A stretch of 27,576 nt of DNA from CAYMJV01 sp964390545 (GCA_964390545.1 CAYMJV010000041.1:1-27576); one strand, 5' to 3'. Numbered from the stretch's first letter, positions 1 to 8,580 are shown. The notes: a model not told the origin generated them from the sequence alone. Numbers and translations are program-made.

Positions 1-269
1 GATTTCGCATGAACCATGACGAGGTCGAAATTCCCATTTTCTGCCATTTTTAGCGTGGCCCCGGTTCCAGCCCCCACATGGCGTACTCGAATGCCCGAAT
101 CCTTTTCAAACGCATTCTCTAAGGCGTCAACGATCCCTGCATCGATGGGACCAATCGTGCTTGCCATCAAGACAAATTTGTTGGTTTTGGGTCTACCCAA
201 ACCCGCGCACGATAAGGAAAAAACAACCAGCAACAGCAACGCAACCCATGTCCATTTCCTATTCCTCAT
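1..269 (-). CDS. tupA: TupA-like tungstate ABC transporter substrate-binding protein (partial, N-terminal 89 residues)
   Basis: This reading frame starts at ATG 269-267, has no stop and runs off the left edge, so only the N-terminus is present. A purine-rich Shine-Dalgarno stretch (GAGGGGAAGAAG) precedes the ATG. Residues 1-22 form a positively charged and hydrophobic export signal ending in Ser-Leu-Ser-Cys-Ala; Cys21 could be lipidated, although the lipobox is not perfect. The mature part then reads like the start of periplasmic tungstate/molybdate-binding proteins: an STIG oxyanion-binding stretch, an amphipathic FEKDSGI segment, then VGAGTGATLKMAENG and DLVMVHA, which are the typical TupA blocks. 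Its start lies 17 bp downstream of the stop of the TaoR-like regulator gene on the same strand, so the two are very likely cotranscribed. TupA delivers tungstate to TupBC, which would lie beyond the window. Family assignment is confident; tungstate rather than molybdate specificity is inferred from the block pattern. Confidence 0.85.
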   Translation of the reverse strand, partial: MRNRKWTWVALLLLVVFSLSCAGLGRPKTNKFVLMASTIGPIDAGIVDALENAFEKDSGIRVRHVGAGTGATLKMAENGNFDLVMVHAK

Positions 270-286
270 CTTCTTCCCCTCTCAGA

Positions 287-1204
287 TTAGTTTTTTGAAT
301 AAAGGATCTTTCCCGAGTTTCCAAAATCGTAGTTCCCCAGCCGAACCACCCTATTCCGAAACTCCTCTGAATGAAGAACCTCCATGAATGCCTGCACTCC
401 CTTCTCAAAAAAGGTTGCCTTATCAAGAATCATATCGAATCGCTCCCGGGTGATGGGGATGAATGGGAGGCTGAAAAGTTTGGAGACGGCAATCGTGGCT
501 ATGCCCACGTCCGCTTCTTTCGAAAGGATCGAGAGGCCCACTTCGAAATGGGTGTAGACCTCCTTTTCATATCCAGAAATCCTGGAAGATGAAATCTTCA
601 ATCTCTTGAGATGGTGGTCCAAAAGGACCCTGGTCCCCGCCCCTTTCTGGCGGTTAAGAAACCGGACCCCTTTCCGGGCGAGGTCCTCAAATCCCCGAAT
701 GCCGAGTGGATTCTTTGGAGCGGTGACAAATCCGAGGTCCCGATCAAAAAGATTGACCACGACCGGCTTCACATTAGGAAGATGGGTGGAAAGAAAGGGA
801 ATATTATACTCCCCGCTTTTCGGATCAAGAAGATGGGACCAGGCGATGTCCGTGTAACCCATATTGAGGGCCTTCAGTCCATCTGTGCTTCCGGTGTTGG
901 CAGAGAAAATATAGAATTCCGGATGGGACTCCCTTAGATAAGTCTGGAGCATGTCGAGGATAGGATCATTGCTTCCCGATGCCAAAAGAGCTCCCTCGAT
1001 CCGCCTGCTTTTCTCCCTAGCTTTTTCAAGGCCGATTTTGGCATTTGAATCAATCCATTCGTCAATCAATTTTCTCGGGAAGACCCACTTTCCAGTCACC
1101 CGGGTGGATGGAATCCTTTTGGATTTGATTAGTGCGTAGACCTGTTTCTCATGGATCCCCAAGTATTTGGCTACCTCTTTGGTACTCATCATTTCTTCGG
1201 GCAT
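287..1204 (-). CDS. taoR: TaoR-family regulator: excisionase-type HTH fused to a periplasmic-binding-protein-like domain
   Basis: The 305-residue protein starts at ATG 1204-1202, chosen because GGGGGAGGAAACC directly precedes it; the longer frame to 1267 would run into the promoter. Residues about 5-52 are an excisionase/MerR-like helix-turn-helix (STKEVAKYLGI ... GKWVFPRKLIDEWI). Residues about 70-290 are a PBP-like ligand domain with SANTGSTDGLKAL and RQKGAGTRVLLD, as in cytoplasmic sensors related to ModA/TupA. This architecture is that of the TaoR family, known in Desulfovibrio to respond to tungsten, repress tup transporter genes and activate aldehyde oxidoreductase. The gene is followed after 17 bp by tupA and is divergent from the fmdE-fdh operon, so it probably controls both. 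It has its own strong promoter with a candidate operator. Architecture and context agree; the ligand (tungstate or molybdate) is inferred. Confidence 0.85.
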   Translation of the reverse strand: MPEEMMSTKEVAKYLGIHEKQVYALIKSKRIPSTRVTGKWVFPRKLIDEWIDSNAKIGLEKAREKSRRIEGALLASGSNDPILDMLQTYLRESHPEFYIFSANTGSTDGLKALNMGYTDIAWSHLLDPKSGEYNIPFLSTHLPNVKPVVVNLFDRDLGFVTAPKNPLGIRGFEDLARKGVRFLNRQKGAGTRVLLDHHLKRLKISSSRISGYEKEVYTHFEVGLSILSKEADVGIATIAVSKLFSLPFIPITRERFDMILDKATFFEKGVQAFMEVLHSEEFRNRVVRLGNYDFGNSGKILYSKN

Positions 1205-1238
1205 GGTTTCCTCCCCCAAAAGATGTGAATAGATACAA

Positions 1239-1267
1239 ATGATAAAGAAGAAAGTTCCACCTGTCAA
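1239..1267 (-). promoter_or_regulatory. Sigma-70 promoter of taoR-tupA
   Basis: On the minus strand, TTGACA (1267-1262) and TATCAT (1244-1239) are separated by exactly 17 bp, a near-consensus promoter 35 bp upstream of the taoR start codon. Upstream of the -35 lies a T-run and an AGT-N7-AGTAAT element (1276-1291). The same -35/-10 pair and spacing occur upstream of fmdE-fdh and of the diheme protein gene. Confidence 0.75.
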
Positions 1268-1275
1268 TGAAAAAA

Positions 1276-1291
1276 ATTACTCAAACGTACT
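1276..1291 (-). promoter_or_regulatory. Candidate TaoR operator (AGT-N7-AGTAAT), taoR copy
   Basis: Read on the minus strand this is AGTACGTTTGAGTAAT, two AGT direct repeats about one helical turn apart, ending 8 bp before the taoR -35 hexamer. The same arrangement is seen at 1416-1431 and 7347-7362 and, with two mismatches, at 11465-11480. That it binds the TaoR-like protein is inference. Confidence 0.45.
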
Positions 1292-1415
1292 AAAAAAGGA
1301 CAATTTAGCCGAAGAATTCTAACTTGGATTCGCCAGAATCTATTTGGATCTGTGGGCCAGTTTCGAAGCCTTTGAACTTATCTCAGGTAAACAAAAGTAG
1401 AAAAAGGTAAGAAAA

Positions 1416-1431
1416 AGTTTGTTTAAGTAAT
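1416..1431 (+). promoter_or_regulatory. Candidate TaoR operator (AGT-N7-AGTAAT), fmdE-fdh copy
   Basis: AGTTTGTTTAAGTAAT ends 7 bp upstream of the -35 hexamer of the fmdE-fdhABE promoter. It matches the copy in front of taoR not only in the AGT repeats but also in the context GTTT(A/G)AGTAATT. The position directly upstream of -35 would suit an activator; regulator identity is inferred. Confidence 0.45.
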
Positions 1432-1438
1432 TATTTTC

Positions 1439-1467
1439 TTGACACAAAATATTGGCTTGGCTATCAT
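1439..1467 (+). promoter_or_regulatory. Sigma-70 promoter of the fmdE-fdhABE operon
   Basis: TTGACA (1439-1444), a 17-bp spacer and TATCAT (1462-1467) sit 45 bp upstream of the fmdE start. The -35 is embedded in TTTTCTTGACA, a context repeated at the promoters of the diheme gene (11506) and of mop (minus strand, 9734). Confidence 0.75.
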
Positions 1468-1512
1468 TAATCACGGTTTTCAATCTTCTTCCCATAAGAC
1501 GGCTCTAAAGAG

Positions 1513-2154
1513 ATGACTTACGAAATGACGAAACCCCAGCCGTTTGACATCGAAAAATATATACATGTTGTTCAATCTTTTCATGGCTATACGGCACCTG
1601 GTGTCATCATCGGGGGATTCATGGTGAATTTAGGCAAAGGCCACCTTTCAGAAGGGACACTCTTTAATGCCATTTGTGAAACACCAGTCTGTCTTCCTGA
1701 CGCGATCCAACTCCTCACTCCATGCACGATAGGAAACAACCGGCTTAAGATCCTTAACTTTGGTCGTTTCGCTTTAAGCCTCTATGATAAGAACCAGGGA
1801 AATGGCTTCCGAGTTTTCCTTTACCCTGAGAAAATTGATAAGTGGCCGGAGATAAAGAACTGGTTTTTCAAGATCAAATCTAAGGCAGAACAAGATATGG
1901 AATTGCTTTTAGCCCAGATCAAAGAGGCGGGGGAAACATTATGTGGGATACACCCTATACGCGTTCGATCTGGATTTCTCAAAAAAGAAAAAAGAGGGGA
2001 CATTGTGGTGTGCCCAAATTGCCAGGAAGCCTATCCTGCCAAGGATGGGGAGGTCTGTCGCGGCTGCCAGGGTCAATCGCCCTATGTTCTTACAGAACCC
2101 TCAGAGGCGCATATTGTAGCAATTAACGCTACCAAATCCCATGGAGGCTATTAA
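1513..2154 (+). CDS. FmdE-family protein with C-terminal zinc ribbon
   Basis: This 213-residue protein is related to the FmdE family, named after an accessory subunit of formylmethanofuran dehydrogenase and often encoded beside molybdo/tungsto-enzymes; its exact biochemical role is not settled. Residues 20-95 carry the family pattern: FHGYTAPG (His24), then CETPVCLPDAIQLLTPCTIG (Cys55, Cys60, Cys71) and an FGRFALSLYD strand. The usual Cys in the HxxxCPG motif is replaced by Ala28, which should alter the metal site. Residues 160-190 form a zinc ribbon with two CxxC pairs (Cys167/Cys170 and Cys182/Cys185). Start: ATG 1513 has only a weak AAAGAG site; ATG 1525 is an alternative. It is the first gene after the tungsten-type promoter and lies 80 bp before fdhA, so a role in cofactor or metal insertion into the dehydrogenase is plausible but inferred. 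Confidence 0.8.
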   Translation: MTYEMTKPQPFDIEKYIHVVQSFHGYTAPGVIIGGFMVNLGKGHLSEGTLFNAICETPVCLPDAIQLLTPCTIGNNRLKILNFGRFALSLYDKNQGNGFRVFLYPEKIDKWPEIKNWFFKIKSKAEQDMELLLAQIKEAGETLCGIHPIRVRSGFLKKEKRGDIVVCPNCQEAYPAKDGEVCRGCQGQSPYVLTEPSEAHIVAINATKSHGGY

Positions 2155-2234
2155 CACCAGCGCTCCTTAAAGGGAAAAAAGAGTTGCTTCCGGTTGAATA
2201 AATATCCTTGAAGATCAAGGAAAGGAGGAATGGA

Positions 2235-5200
2235 ATGAAAGTTACACGTCGTGAATTTTTGGTTGGGTCCGGCACTCTCGTCGGAGGATTGGCCCTCTCG
2301 TCCCTTGGGATCGATCTGGGCCCACTCACAGCTTATGCCGATGAGATGAAAAAGATCGACAAGGTTAAGAGCGCAAAGCAGAGTACATCCATATGCTGCT
2401 ACTGCGCAGTGGGTTGCGGCCTGATCTGCAGCACAGATACGAAGACGGGCAAGATTATCAACATCGAAGGCGACCCAGAGCACCCCATCAACGAGGGAAC
2501 ACTTTGCGCAAAAGGAGCCGGTATTTTTCAAACCACGGCGGCCAACGAGCATCGCCTGACCAAGGTTTTATATCGCGCCCCTTACAGCGACAAGTGGCAG
2601 GTGAAAACCTGGGATTGGGCGATCACTCGGATCGCCAGAAAAATCAAGACGGCAAGGGATGCCGATTTCATTGCAAAGAACGATAGAGGTCAAGTGGTGA
2701 ACCGCCTGGAGACGATTGCCCATATGGGAAGCTCCAATGTGGACAGTGAGGAGTGCTGGTTGATCACGGCCATGGCGCGATCCATGGGCATCACCTATAT
2801 CGATCACCAGGCCCGGGTCTGACACGGGCCCACTGTACCGGCTCTGTCAGAGTCGTTCGGACGTGGTGCGATGACCAATCATTGGATTGACCTGCAACAT
2901 AGCGATGTCGTTCTAATTCAGGGGAGCAACGCTGCGGAGAACCATCCGATCTCCTTCAAATGGCTGATGAAGGCTAAGGCACGTGGTGCCAAGATTATAC
3001 ATGTTGATCCGCGATTTACGAGAACATCGGCTCGAGCGGACTTCCATGCCTCACTCCGGTCTGGAACCGACATTGCCTTCCTTGGGGGAATGATCAAGTA
3101 CATTCTGGAAAACGAGAAGTACTTTAAAGAATATGTCGTCAACTACACCAACGCGCCATTTATCGTTGACGAAAGATTCGACTTCAAAGACGGGCTCTTC
3201 TCAGGGTACGACCCAACGACCAGAAAATACGATAAATCCACGTGGGCATATAAGAAGGATGCCAATGGGGTTCCTGAGAAGGATTTCTCCTTGCAGAATC
3301 CTCGTTGCGTCTTCCAGCTCCTCAAGAAACACTATTCGAGGTATGATCTGGAAAAGGTTTCCTCCATTACCGGCACGCCGGTGGAGGATCTGAACACAGT
3401 TTATGAAATGTTTTCTTCTACGGGCGTCAAAGACAAGGCAGGCACCGTTATGTATGCTTTAGGTCAAACGCAGCATACAATAGCGGTTCAGAACATCAGG
3501 ACCCTTTGCATGGTTCAGCTTCTCCTGGGAAACATTGGAATCTGCGGAGGCGGAGTGAACGCGATGCGGGGGGAGCCAAATGTCCAGGGATCGACGGATT
3601 TTGCCATTCTGTCCAGTTATATACCCGGCTACCTTCCAGCCCCCCAGGCTTCTCTGAAGACACTTGATGAGTACCTCAAGCGAATCACACCCAAATCAGC
3701 TGATCCACGTTCGGCGAACTGGCAACAGAACTACCCCAAGTACATGGTCAGTCTGCTTAAGGCCTGGTACGGTGAAAAGGCGACCAAAGAAAACGATTTC
3801 GGTTATTCGTGGGTGCCGAAGCTCGATGACGGCCAGGACTGTACCATTCTTAACATGATCGATAACATGTACGAGAAGAAGATCAAAGGCCTTATCGTCA
3901 TTGCCCAGAACCCGGCTATGAGCCTTCCCAACGCAAACAAGGTGCGTGAAGCCATGACCCATCTCGACTGGCTCGTGCACGTCAATATTTTTGACAATGA
4001 GACTGCTTCCTTCTGGAAGGGGCCGGGTTTGAATCCGAAGAAAGTCAAGACCGAGGTTTTCCTGCTCCCTGCGGCGGCCTCTGTTGAAAAGCAGGGAAGC
4101 CAGGCCAACAGCGGACGATGGGTCCAGTGGAAGTACGAGGCTGCAAAGGCTCCGGGAGATGCAATCTATACAGGAGATATCGTCATCCGGATCATTGCAA
4201 AGCTTAAAGAACTTTACAGCAAGGAGAAGGGTGCCTTTCCAGACCCGATTGTAAACCTCAAATGGGATTATACCGATTCAAAGGGTAGATTTGATCCGGT
4301 GAAAGTATCCAAAACCATCAACGGATATTTTCTGGAGGATGTCACCATTGGCGATGTAACGTACAAAAAGGGGGATTGTGTCCCTTCTTTTGGCCTACTC
4401 CAGGCAGATGGGAAAACCTCGAGTGGTTGCTGGCTCAATAGCGGGTCATTTACCCAGGATGGCACAAATCTTATGGCACGCAGGAAAAAAGATGATCCGA
4501 CAGGTCTGGGTCTTTATCCACAGTGGTCTTGGGCATGGCCTGTCAACCGACGCATCATTTACAATCGGGCGTCGGTCGATCTGGACGGGAACCCATACAA
4601 CCCTAGGCGACCTCTCTTGGCGTGGGTAGATGGCAAATGGGTGGGAGACATCCCCGATGGACCATGGCCTCCTATGGGCGACACGAAGAACGGGAAGTAT
4701 CCCTTTATCATGAAGCCGGATGGTGTTTCCTCACTCTTCGGCCCGGGACTCGGAGATGGACCATTTCCAGAACATTATGAGCCGCTGGAGGGACCACTGC
4801 CCAAAAACCTCATGTCTCCACAAATGAGTAGTCCGATCATCAAGATCTTTGCGAAGGAATGCGACAAGTATTCTGGATGTGATCCCAGGTATCCGTTTGT
4901 CATGACCACCTACACCAGTACCGAACATTGGTGCACAGGCGCCATCACCAGGTGGCAGTCCTGGCTCACTGAGGCCCAGCCCCAGGTATATGTTGAGATC
5001 AGTGAGGAACTGGCTCAAATGAAAGGAATCAAGAATGGGGAGAAAGTCAAGGTGGAATCAGCCAGGGGATCACTCACGTGTGTGGCCATGGTGACGCCCC
5101 GGTTCCGTCCCTTTAAGTGTGGAGAGCAGGTCATCCATCAGGTGGGAATGACTTACAACTATGGCTGGCTTTTCCCGAAGGACTGCGGTGATACTGCTAA

Positions 5201-5282
5201 CCTGCTCACCCCGACGGTTGGGGATGGAAATACAGGGACACCGGAATACAAGGCCTTCATGGTCAATGTGAGAAAGGTTTAG
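2235..5282 (+). CDS. fdhA: Selenocysteine-containing formate dehydrogenase catalytic (alpha) subunit, Tat-exported
   Basis: The catalytic Mo/W-bis-MGD subunit oxidises formate to CO2 in the periplasm. Two adjacent open frames, 2235-2819 and 2823-5282, are in the same phase and joined by TGA at 2820-2822, read here as selenocysteine (residue 196, followed by His as in FDH active sites). Together they give 1015 residues, the length of E. coli FdnG, whose Sec is also residue 196. The start is ATG 2235 with AAAGGAGG 6 bp upstream; an upstream TTG at 2208 is not supported by a ribosome site. Residues 1-35 are a Tat signal (TRREFLVG). Cys54, Cys57, Cys61 and Cys91 bind the proximal [4Fe-4S] cluster. 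The C-terminal part is the MGD-binding Molydop_binding domain. fdhB follows after 11 bp. A tungsten rather than molybdenum cofactor is suggested by the TaoR/TupA neighbourhood but cannot be read from sequence. Confidence 0.95.
2820..2852 (+). promoter_or_regulatory. In-frame Sec codon TGA and SECIS-like hairpin in fdhA
   Basis: TGA is 2820-2822. Ten bases later, 2833-2850 fold as CTG/CAG, a single bulged T, then AC/GT around a seven-base loop CGGCTCT; an outer C-G pair (2831/2852) extends it across an A-A mismatch. A bulged U in the 5' arm and a G-rich apical loop at this distance are the recognised features of bacterial SECIS elements bound by SelB. SelB and tRNA-Sec genes must be elsewhere in the genome. 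Confidence 0.8.
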
Positions 5283-5293
5283 GAGGTGAAAAA

Positions 5294-5947
5294 ATGTCGA
5301 ACGGAAAATCAATATTAGTAGATACGTCTTTGTGCACTGCCTGCAGGGGATGTCAGGTTGCCTGTAAACAATGGAACAACCTACCTGGAACGAAAACGAA
5401 GCAGGTCGGTACATACCAGAACCCCCAGGACTTGTCGGCTTCCACCTGGAAGCTTGTTCGTTTCGCCGATGGAAAGAACGGAAATGGGAAGCCCTACTGG
5501 TACTTCTTCTCAGACATGTGCCGGCACTGTATGGAACCTCCATGTGCCGATACGATCCAGGGCTTTGTCAAGGATGCTGTCATCCATGATGAAACGACGG
5601 GGGCCGTCGTGTATACTGCAAAGACAAAGAGCGTTCGCTTCGAAGAAGTGCGATCCTCATGTCCTTATGATATTCCAAGGCAAAACCTCACGACGAAGGT
5701 CATGGTCAAATGCACCATGTGCATCGACAGGATTAAAAACGATAGGGTTCCCGCGTGCGTTCAGTCCTGTCCCACAAGCGCTATGGTATTTGGTGATCGT
5801 TCACAGATCCTGGCAATGGCAGAGAAGAGAGTTGCAGAACTGAAAAAGAGCTACCCTAAAGCCATGGCCCTTAACCCGGAGGATGTACGTGTCATCTTCA
5901 TCGTCACGGATGATCCTCAAAAATATTGGAAATACGCAACCGTATAA
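5294..5947 (+). CDS. fdhB: Formate dehydrogenase iron-sulfur (beta) subunit
   Basis: This 217-residue electron-transfer subunit accepts electrons from the FdhA cluster. It has twelve cysteines in ferredoxin spacing: Cys14/17/20/24, Cys76/79/84, Cys123 and Cys140/143/155/159, enough for three [4Fe-4S] clusters. That count and the length match the beta subunit of the two-subunit periplasmic Desulfovibrio W-FDH rather than the longer, membrane-anchored FdnH with four clusters; no C-terminal transmembrane helix is present. No signal peptide is visible, as expected if it is exported with FdhA through the Tat pathway. GGAGGTGAAAAA precedes ATG 5294. No cytochrome b (gamma) subunit follows, so a soluble dimer donating to a periplasmic cytochrome c is the likely form. 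Confidence 0.93.
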   Translation: MSNGKSILVDTSLCTACRGCQVACKQWNNLPGTKTKQVGTYQNPQDLSASTWKLVRFADGKNGNGKPYWYFFSDMCRHCMEPPCADTIQGFVKDAVIHDETTGAVVYTAKTKSVRFEEVRSSCPYDIPRQNLTTKVMVKCTMCIDRIKNDRVPACVQSCPTSAMVFGDRSQILAMAEKRVAELKKSYPKAMALNPEDVRVIFIVTDDPQKYWKYATV

Positions 5948-5973
5948 ATGCCAATGAGGGTCTTCTGCTTAGG

Positions 5974-6001
5974 CTGCCCCACCTTTTTAGACGTGGGGCG
6001 G
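5974..6001 (+). terminator. GC-rich hairpin between fdhB and fdhE (attenuator or processing site)
   Basis: GCCCCAC (5976-5982) pairs perfectly with GTGGGGC (5993-5999), extended by a T-G and a C-G pair, around a ten-base loop. The bases that follow (TCTATTTT) are only a weak U-run, so partial termination or mRNA processing that lowers fdhE relative to fdhAB is more likely than full termination. Confidence 0.5.
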
Positions 6002-6031
6002 TCTATTTTGGGATCTGATAAGGAAGCCACT

Positions 6032-6988
6032 ATGGAGCATGAAATCCAGACAAGAAAAGAAACAGGAAAGATAGAGAAGGCTATTCATAAGATTGAGAAA
6101 GAGATCCCTTACCTGAAATCTGTTCTCGATGCCTTTAAGGAAATTTTCATAGGGAAAACTCTTTTCAAGGCAAATCTTTTCGATCTTCCAGACATCCATA
6201 TTCCTCCCCCTGATCCATTTCAATTTTCTCAGGGGGTCCCCCTACTGTCGGGAGAGATGCTAAGCCGCCTCATGGATTCCTGGGAGAGTTCTGTTGATTT
6301 CATGATTCCATACATAGAAAAAGGGTTTCCTAAAATTCAACCAGAGCTCACACGGCTCAAGGCAGCTATGGAGAAGGGTCATCTAAACTTAAAAGAGTGC
6401 ATGAAAGCTTTCTTGAAAGGGCAAGAGAAAAAGATAGATGAAATTGCCTTAACCCTCGAAACTCAACCCCTTGTTCTCAAGTTCATTCTGGAACAATTGA
6501 TGAAACCTTTCCTTGAGAAAAGCATAAAAGGGATTCAACCCCTTATTCAAAACTTGACTTGGCTTAAAGGATATTGTCCTCTTTGTGGATCGTTTCCAGA
6601 GTTAAGCTTCCTCAAAGGAGATGAAGGACAGCGGTGGTTGAGGTGTGCACTCTGTGGCCATGAGTGGCGATTTATGAGAACCATGTGTCCTTCTTGCGAG
6701 ACTGATGATCATGAAAAGATGGAACTCTATTTTGTGGAAGGCCGGGAGCACGAACGGGCGGAACTTTGCTATCGGTGCAAAAGATATATTTTAAATATTG
6801 ACACGAGGAAATGCGCGGAGGAAGTGGTCACGGAAGTAGCTGCTATTGGAATGTTGTACTTAGATATCCTCGCACAAGGGAAGGGATTTCATCCGGTTGC
6901 TGTCTGCGCCTGGAATGTGGTGGCGAAGGGCGACATTTCCACTTGGACTGGACCTTTTCAAAAGAAACGAACTCAGAAAATTAATTGA
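6032..6988 (+). CDS. fdhE: FdhE formate dehydrogenase accessory protein
   Basis: FdhE proteins are cytoplasmic rubredoxin-like factors needed for activity of exported formate dehydrogenases; they bind the catalytic subunit before Tat export. The start is taken as ATG 6032 with AAGGA upstream (318 residues); a longer frame from 5948 would overlap the fdhB-fdhE hairpin and adds 28 residues unlike the family. The C-terminal half holds four CxxC pairs (Cys182/185, 205/208, 219/222, 246/249), including YCPLCGSFPE and ALCGHEWRF, the FdhE metal-binding signature. The last 40 residues have a near-identical degenerate copy at 17186-17345 on the opposite strand. It is the last gene of the fmdE-fdhABE operon. 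Confidence 0.93.
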   Translation: MEHEIQTRKETGKIEKAIHKIEKEIPYLKSVLDAFKEIFIGKTLFKANLFDLPDIHIPPPDPFQFSQGVPLLSGEMLSRLMDSWESSVDFMIPYIEKGFPKIQPELTRLKAAMEKGHLNLKECMKAFLKGQEKKIDEIALTLETQPLVLKFILEQLMKPFLEKSIKGIQPLIQNLTWLKGYCPLCGSFPELSFLKGDEGQRWLRCALCGHEWRFMRTMCPSCETDDHEKMELYFVEGREHERAELCYRCKRYILNIDTRKCAEEVVTEVAAIGMLYLDILAQGKGFHPVAVCAWNVVAKGDISTWTGPFQKKRTQKIN

Positions 6989-7250
6989 GAGAAAATCAGA
7001 CGTAAAAGGGTTTCACCTTTTTAAGAATTCCAAATGTGGTTTTGATTTGTTCAACATCCCCCTCATAATACAATCAACTGAGCCCAACGTGAGTCCTTAT
7101 TGACCAATTTCACAGTTCCTCTTTAAATCCAAGAAAAGGCCTACGCCCGCGAAAGTCGCGCACCTCCCTTTCCCAAACGGTTCCAGTGCTCTTCACTCCG
7201 ATAAAAGGCAGGCCGTCAGAAGCCTAGCGAGGAAGAGCAACTGCGGCAGG

Positions 7251-7270
7251 ATGTTCAGTATAATGAACAT
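7251..7270. promoter_or_regulatory. Perfect inverted repeat ATGTTCA-N6-TGAACAT
   Basis: Seven-base arms at 7251-7257 and 7264-7270 are separated by GTATAA. The size and spacing are typical of a dimeric regulator site. It lies about 220 bp upstream of the nrfD start and about 80 bp upstream of the AGTAAT repeats; the regulator is unknown. Confidence 0.4.
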
Positions 7271-7346
7271 GCTTGTTAAAATGTGCATGAGGGTCTTCAT
7301 TGTCATAAAATATTTAGAGAAATCTCTTGACAATAATGAGATTATA

Positions 7347-7362
7347 AGTAATTACTAGTAAT
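7347..7362 (+). promoter_or_regulatory. Candidate TaoR operator (AGT-N7-AGTAAT), nrfD copy
   Basis: AGTAATTACTAGTAAT fits the AGT-N7-AGTAAT pattern exactly and also contains the perfect palindrome AGTAATTACT. A TTGACA at 7327-7332 lies just upstream but has no good -10 at 17 bp, so the promoter position is unclear. Binding by TaoR is inferred. Confidence 0.4.
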
Positions 7363-7488
7363 AATTTAGGATAAAAAGATAGTTTTTATTCACAAGTTCT
7401 TTGGCCAGCTCGGATTTCGAATGTTCATCCTGATGGTCTTTTTTGTTCTAATTCCTAAGAAAAGGTGACTTTGCGTAGGGAAATAAGC

Positions 7489-8580
7489 ATGGAAACAGAG
7501 CCTATTCATCTGATGAGAAATATGACATATCCCAGGCCCCAAAAAGAATGGAGGGAGATTCTCGCCGTTTATCTCTATCTGGCGGGGATGGGGGCCGGTT
7601 CCTTTATTATCGGCACCCTGATTTACTGGCTGGGTGTGAAATTAAATCCTCCTCTCATCCCTTCTGTCGATCTTTTGGGCTATCCCCTAAACCTTTCAAA
7701 GCTCCCGATCTTTTGGGGGCCGATCATGGTCGCAATCAGTGCCCCTTGTCTTATTTTAGACTTGGGAATCAAATGGAGGTTCATGTATGCCTGTCTGAAT
7801 CCGAGAACCTCCTGGGTGGCACGCGGATTTATTATCCTCTCCATCTTTATTGTTTTCGGTCTTATTCTCCTAGCAAAATCTATTCTACCTTTTGAATGGC
7901 TTCATACTCGATCCATCCTCTGGGTGATCCTGGAGATTACCACTTTTGCCTTTGCCTTTGGAACCGCCCTTTACACCGGTATTTTATTAAAGGCGACGAA
8001 ATCAGTCCCTTTGTGGAATACTTATCTCCTCCCCCTTCTTTTCCTCGTCTCTGCACTTTCGACCGGATCGATGGCTATCATCCTTTCCACTCTGGGCGCT
8101 GGCCTTCTTTCCCTTGAAAGTGGACCACTGAAGGTCCTAATGCACGGGGAACAAATGCTTGTGGTCATTGAAGGAATTGTCCTTTATCTTCTCCTTTCCC
8201 GCAGATATAAGGCAGCGGAACAGGGAAAGGATTCGGTCCTATTCCTTTTGTTCGGTGAGATGAAACTGGTCTTCTGGATTGGAATTGTCTTCTTAGGTCT
8301 CATATTCCCTATCCTGCTTGAAAACATTGCTTCGTTCTTCCATGGAAATGTGGTGTTCATTTTTGTTGCTGGTGTACTCCTTCTCTGTGGAGGTTTTTTT
8401 CTCCGTTTGGGCATACTTCACGCTGGGATCAAGGAACGGATTCCAATGCATCGGTTGATGGAAATCCGGTATAACGGAATCAAAAATGAGAAATCCGAAT
8501 ATCCAGATCCAAATTTGCCCCTTTGGATTTACGGTTTAAAGAAGGGAGATTTGAATGCAGGACAAGGTATTGGTAGTTGA
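7489..8580 (+). CDS. NrfD/PsrC-family membrane subunit
   Basis: A polytopic inner-membrane protein of the NrfD/PsrC family, the quinone-interacting subunit of many Mo/W-enzyme and Fe-S complexes. The chosen start is ATG 7489 (363 residues), with TAGGGA upstream; GTG 7465 would add eight residues. Eight to ten hydrophobic segments run from about residue 25 to 315, including LYLAGMGAGSFIIGTLIYWL, the usual first helix with the YLxxMGAG pattern of the family, and a C-terminal cytoplasmic tail. Its 3' end overlaps the start of the ferredoxin gene by 26 bp, indicating translational coupling and a two-protein complex. The catalytic partner is not encoded beside it; the tungsten FDH or a tungsten aldehyde oxidoreductase elsewhere are candidates. 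Confidence 0.88.
   Translation: METEPIHLMRNMTYPRPQKEWREILAVYLYLAGMGAGSFIIGTLIYWLGVKLNPPLIPSVDLLGYPLNLSKLPIFWGPIMVAISAPCLILDLGIKWRFMYACLNPRTSWVARGFIILSIFIVFGLILLAKSILPFEWLHTRSILWVILEITTFAFAFGTALYTGILLKATKSVPLWNTYLLPLLFLVSALSTGSMAIILSTLGAGLLSLESGPLKVLMHGEQMLVVIEGIVLYLLLSRRYKAAEQGKDSVLFLLFGEMKLVFWIGIVFLGLIFPILLENIASFFHGNVVFIFVAGVLLLCGGFFLRLGILHAGIKERIPMHRLMEIRYNGIKNEKSEYPDPNLPLWIYGLKKGDLNAGQGIGS

Larger units (their letters stand above)
6989..7488. other. 500-bp intergenic region between fdhE and the nrfD pair
   Basis: No convincing gene is seen. The region holds a weak terminator-like stem (AAAAGG 7004-7009 with CCTTTT 7016-7021), a GC-rich block about 7140-7250 with a CGCGA-AAG-TCGCG hairpin (7148-7160), a perfect palindrome (7251-7270) and the AGTAAT-repeat operator candidate (7347-7362). 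The GC-rich block between AT-rich flanks could encode a structured RNA, but I cannot match it to a known family. Confidence 0.5.

Noticed and set aside
2235..5282. Interpretation of fdhA as two separate genes or a nonsense-mutated pseudogene
   Set aside because: The TGA is at the exact Sec position of FdnG, both halves are in phase and well preserved, and a SECIS-like hairpin follows.
7140..7270. Molybdenum cofactor riboswitch upstream of nrfD
   Set aside because: Attractive by context, but I could not lay out the conserved Moco riboswitch stems or core on this sequence.
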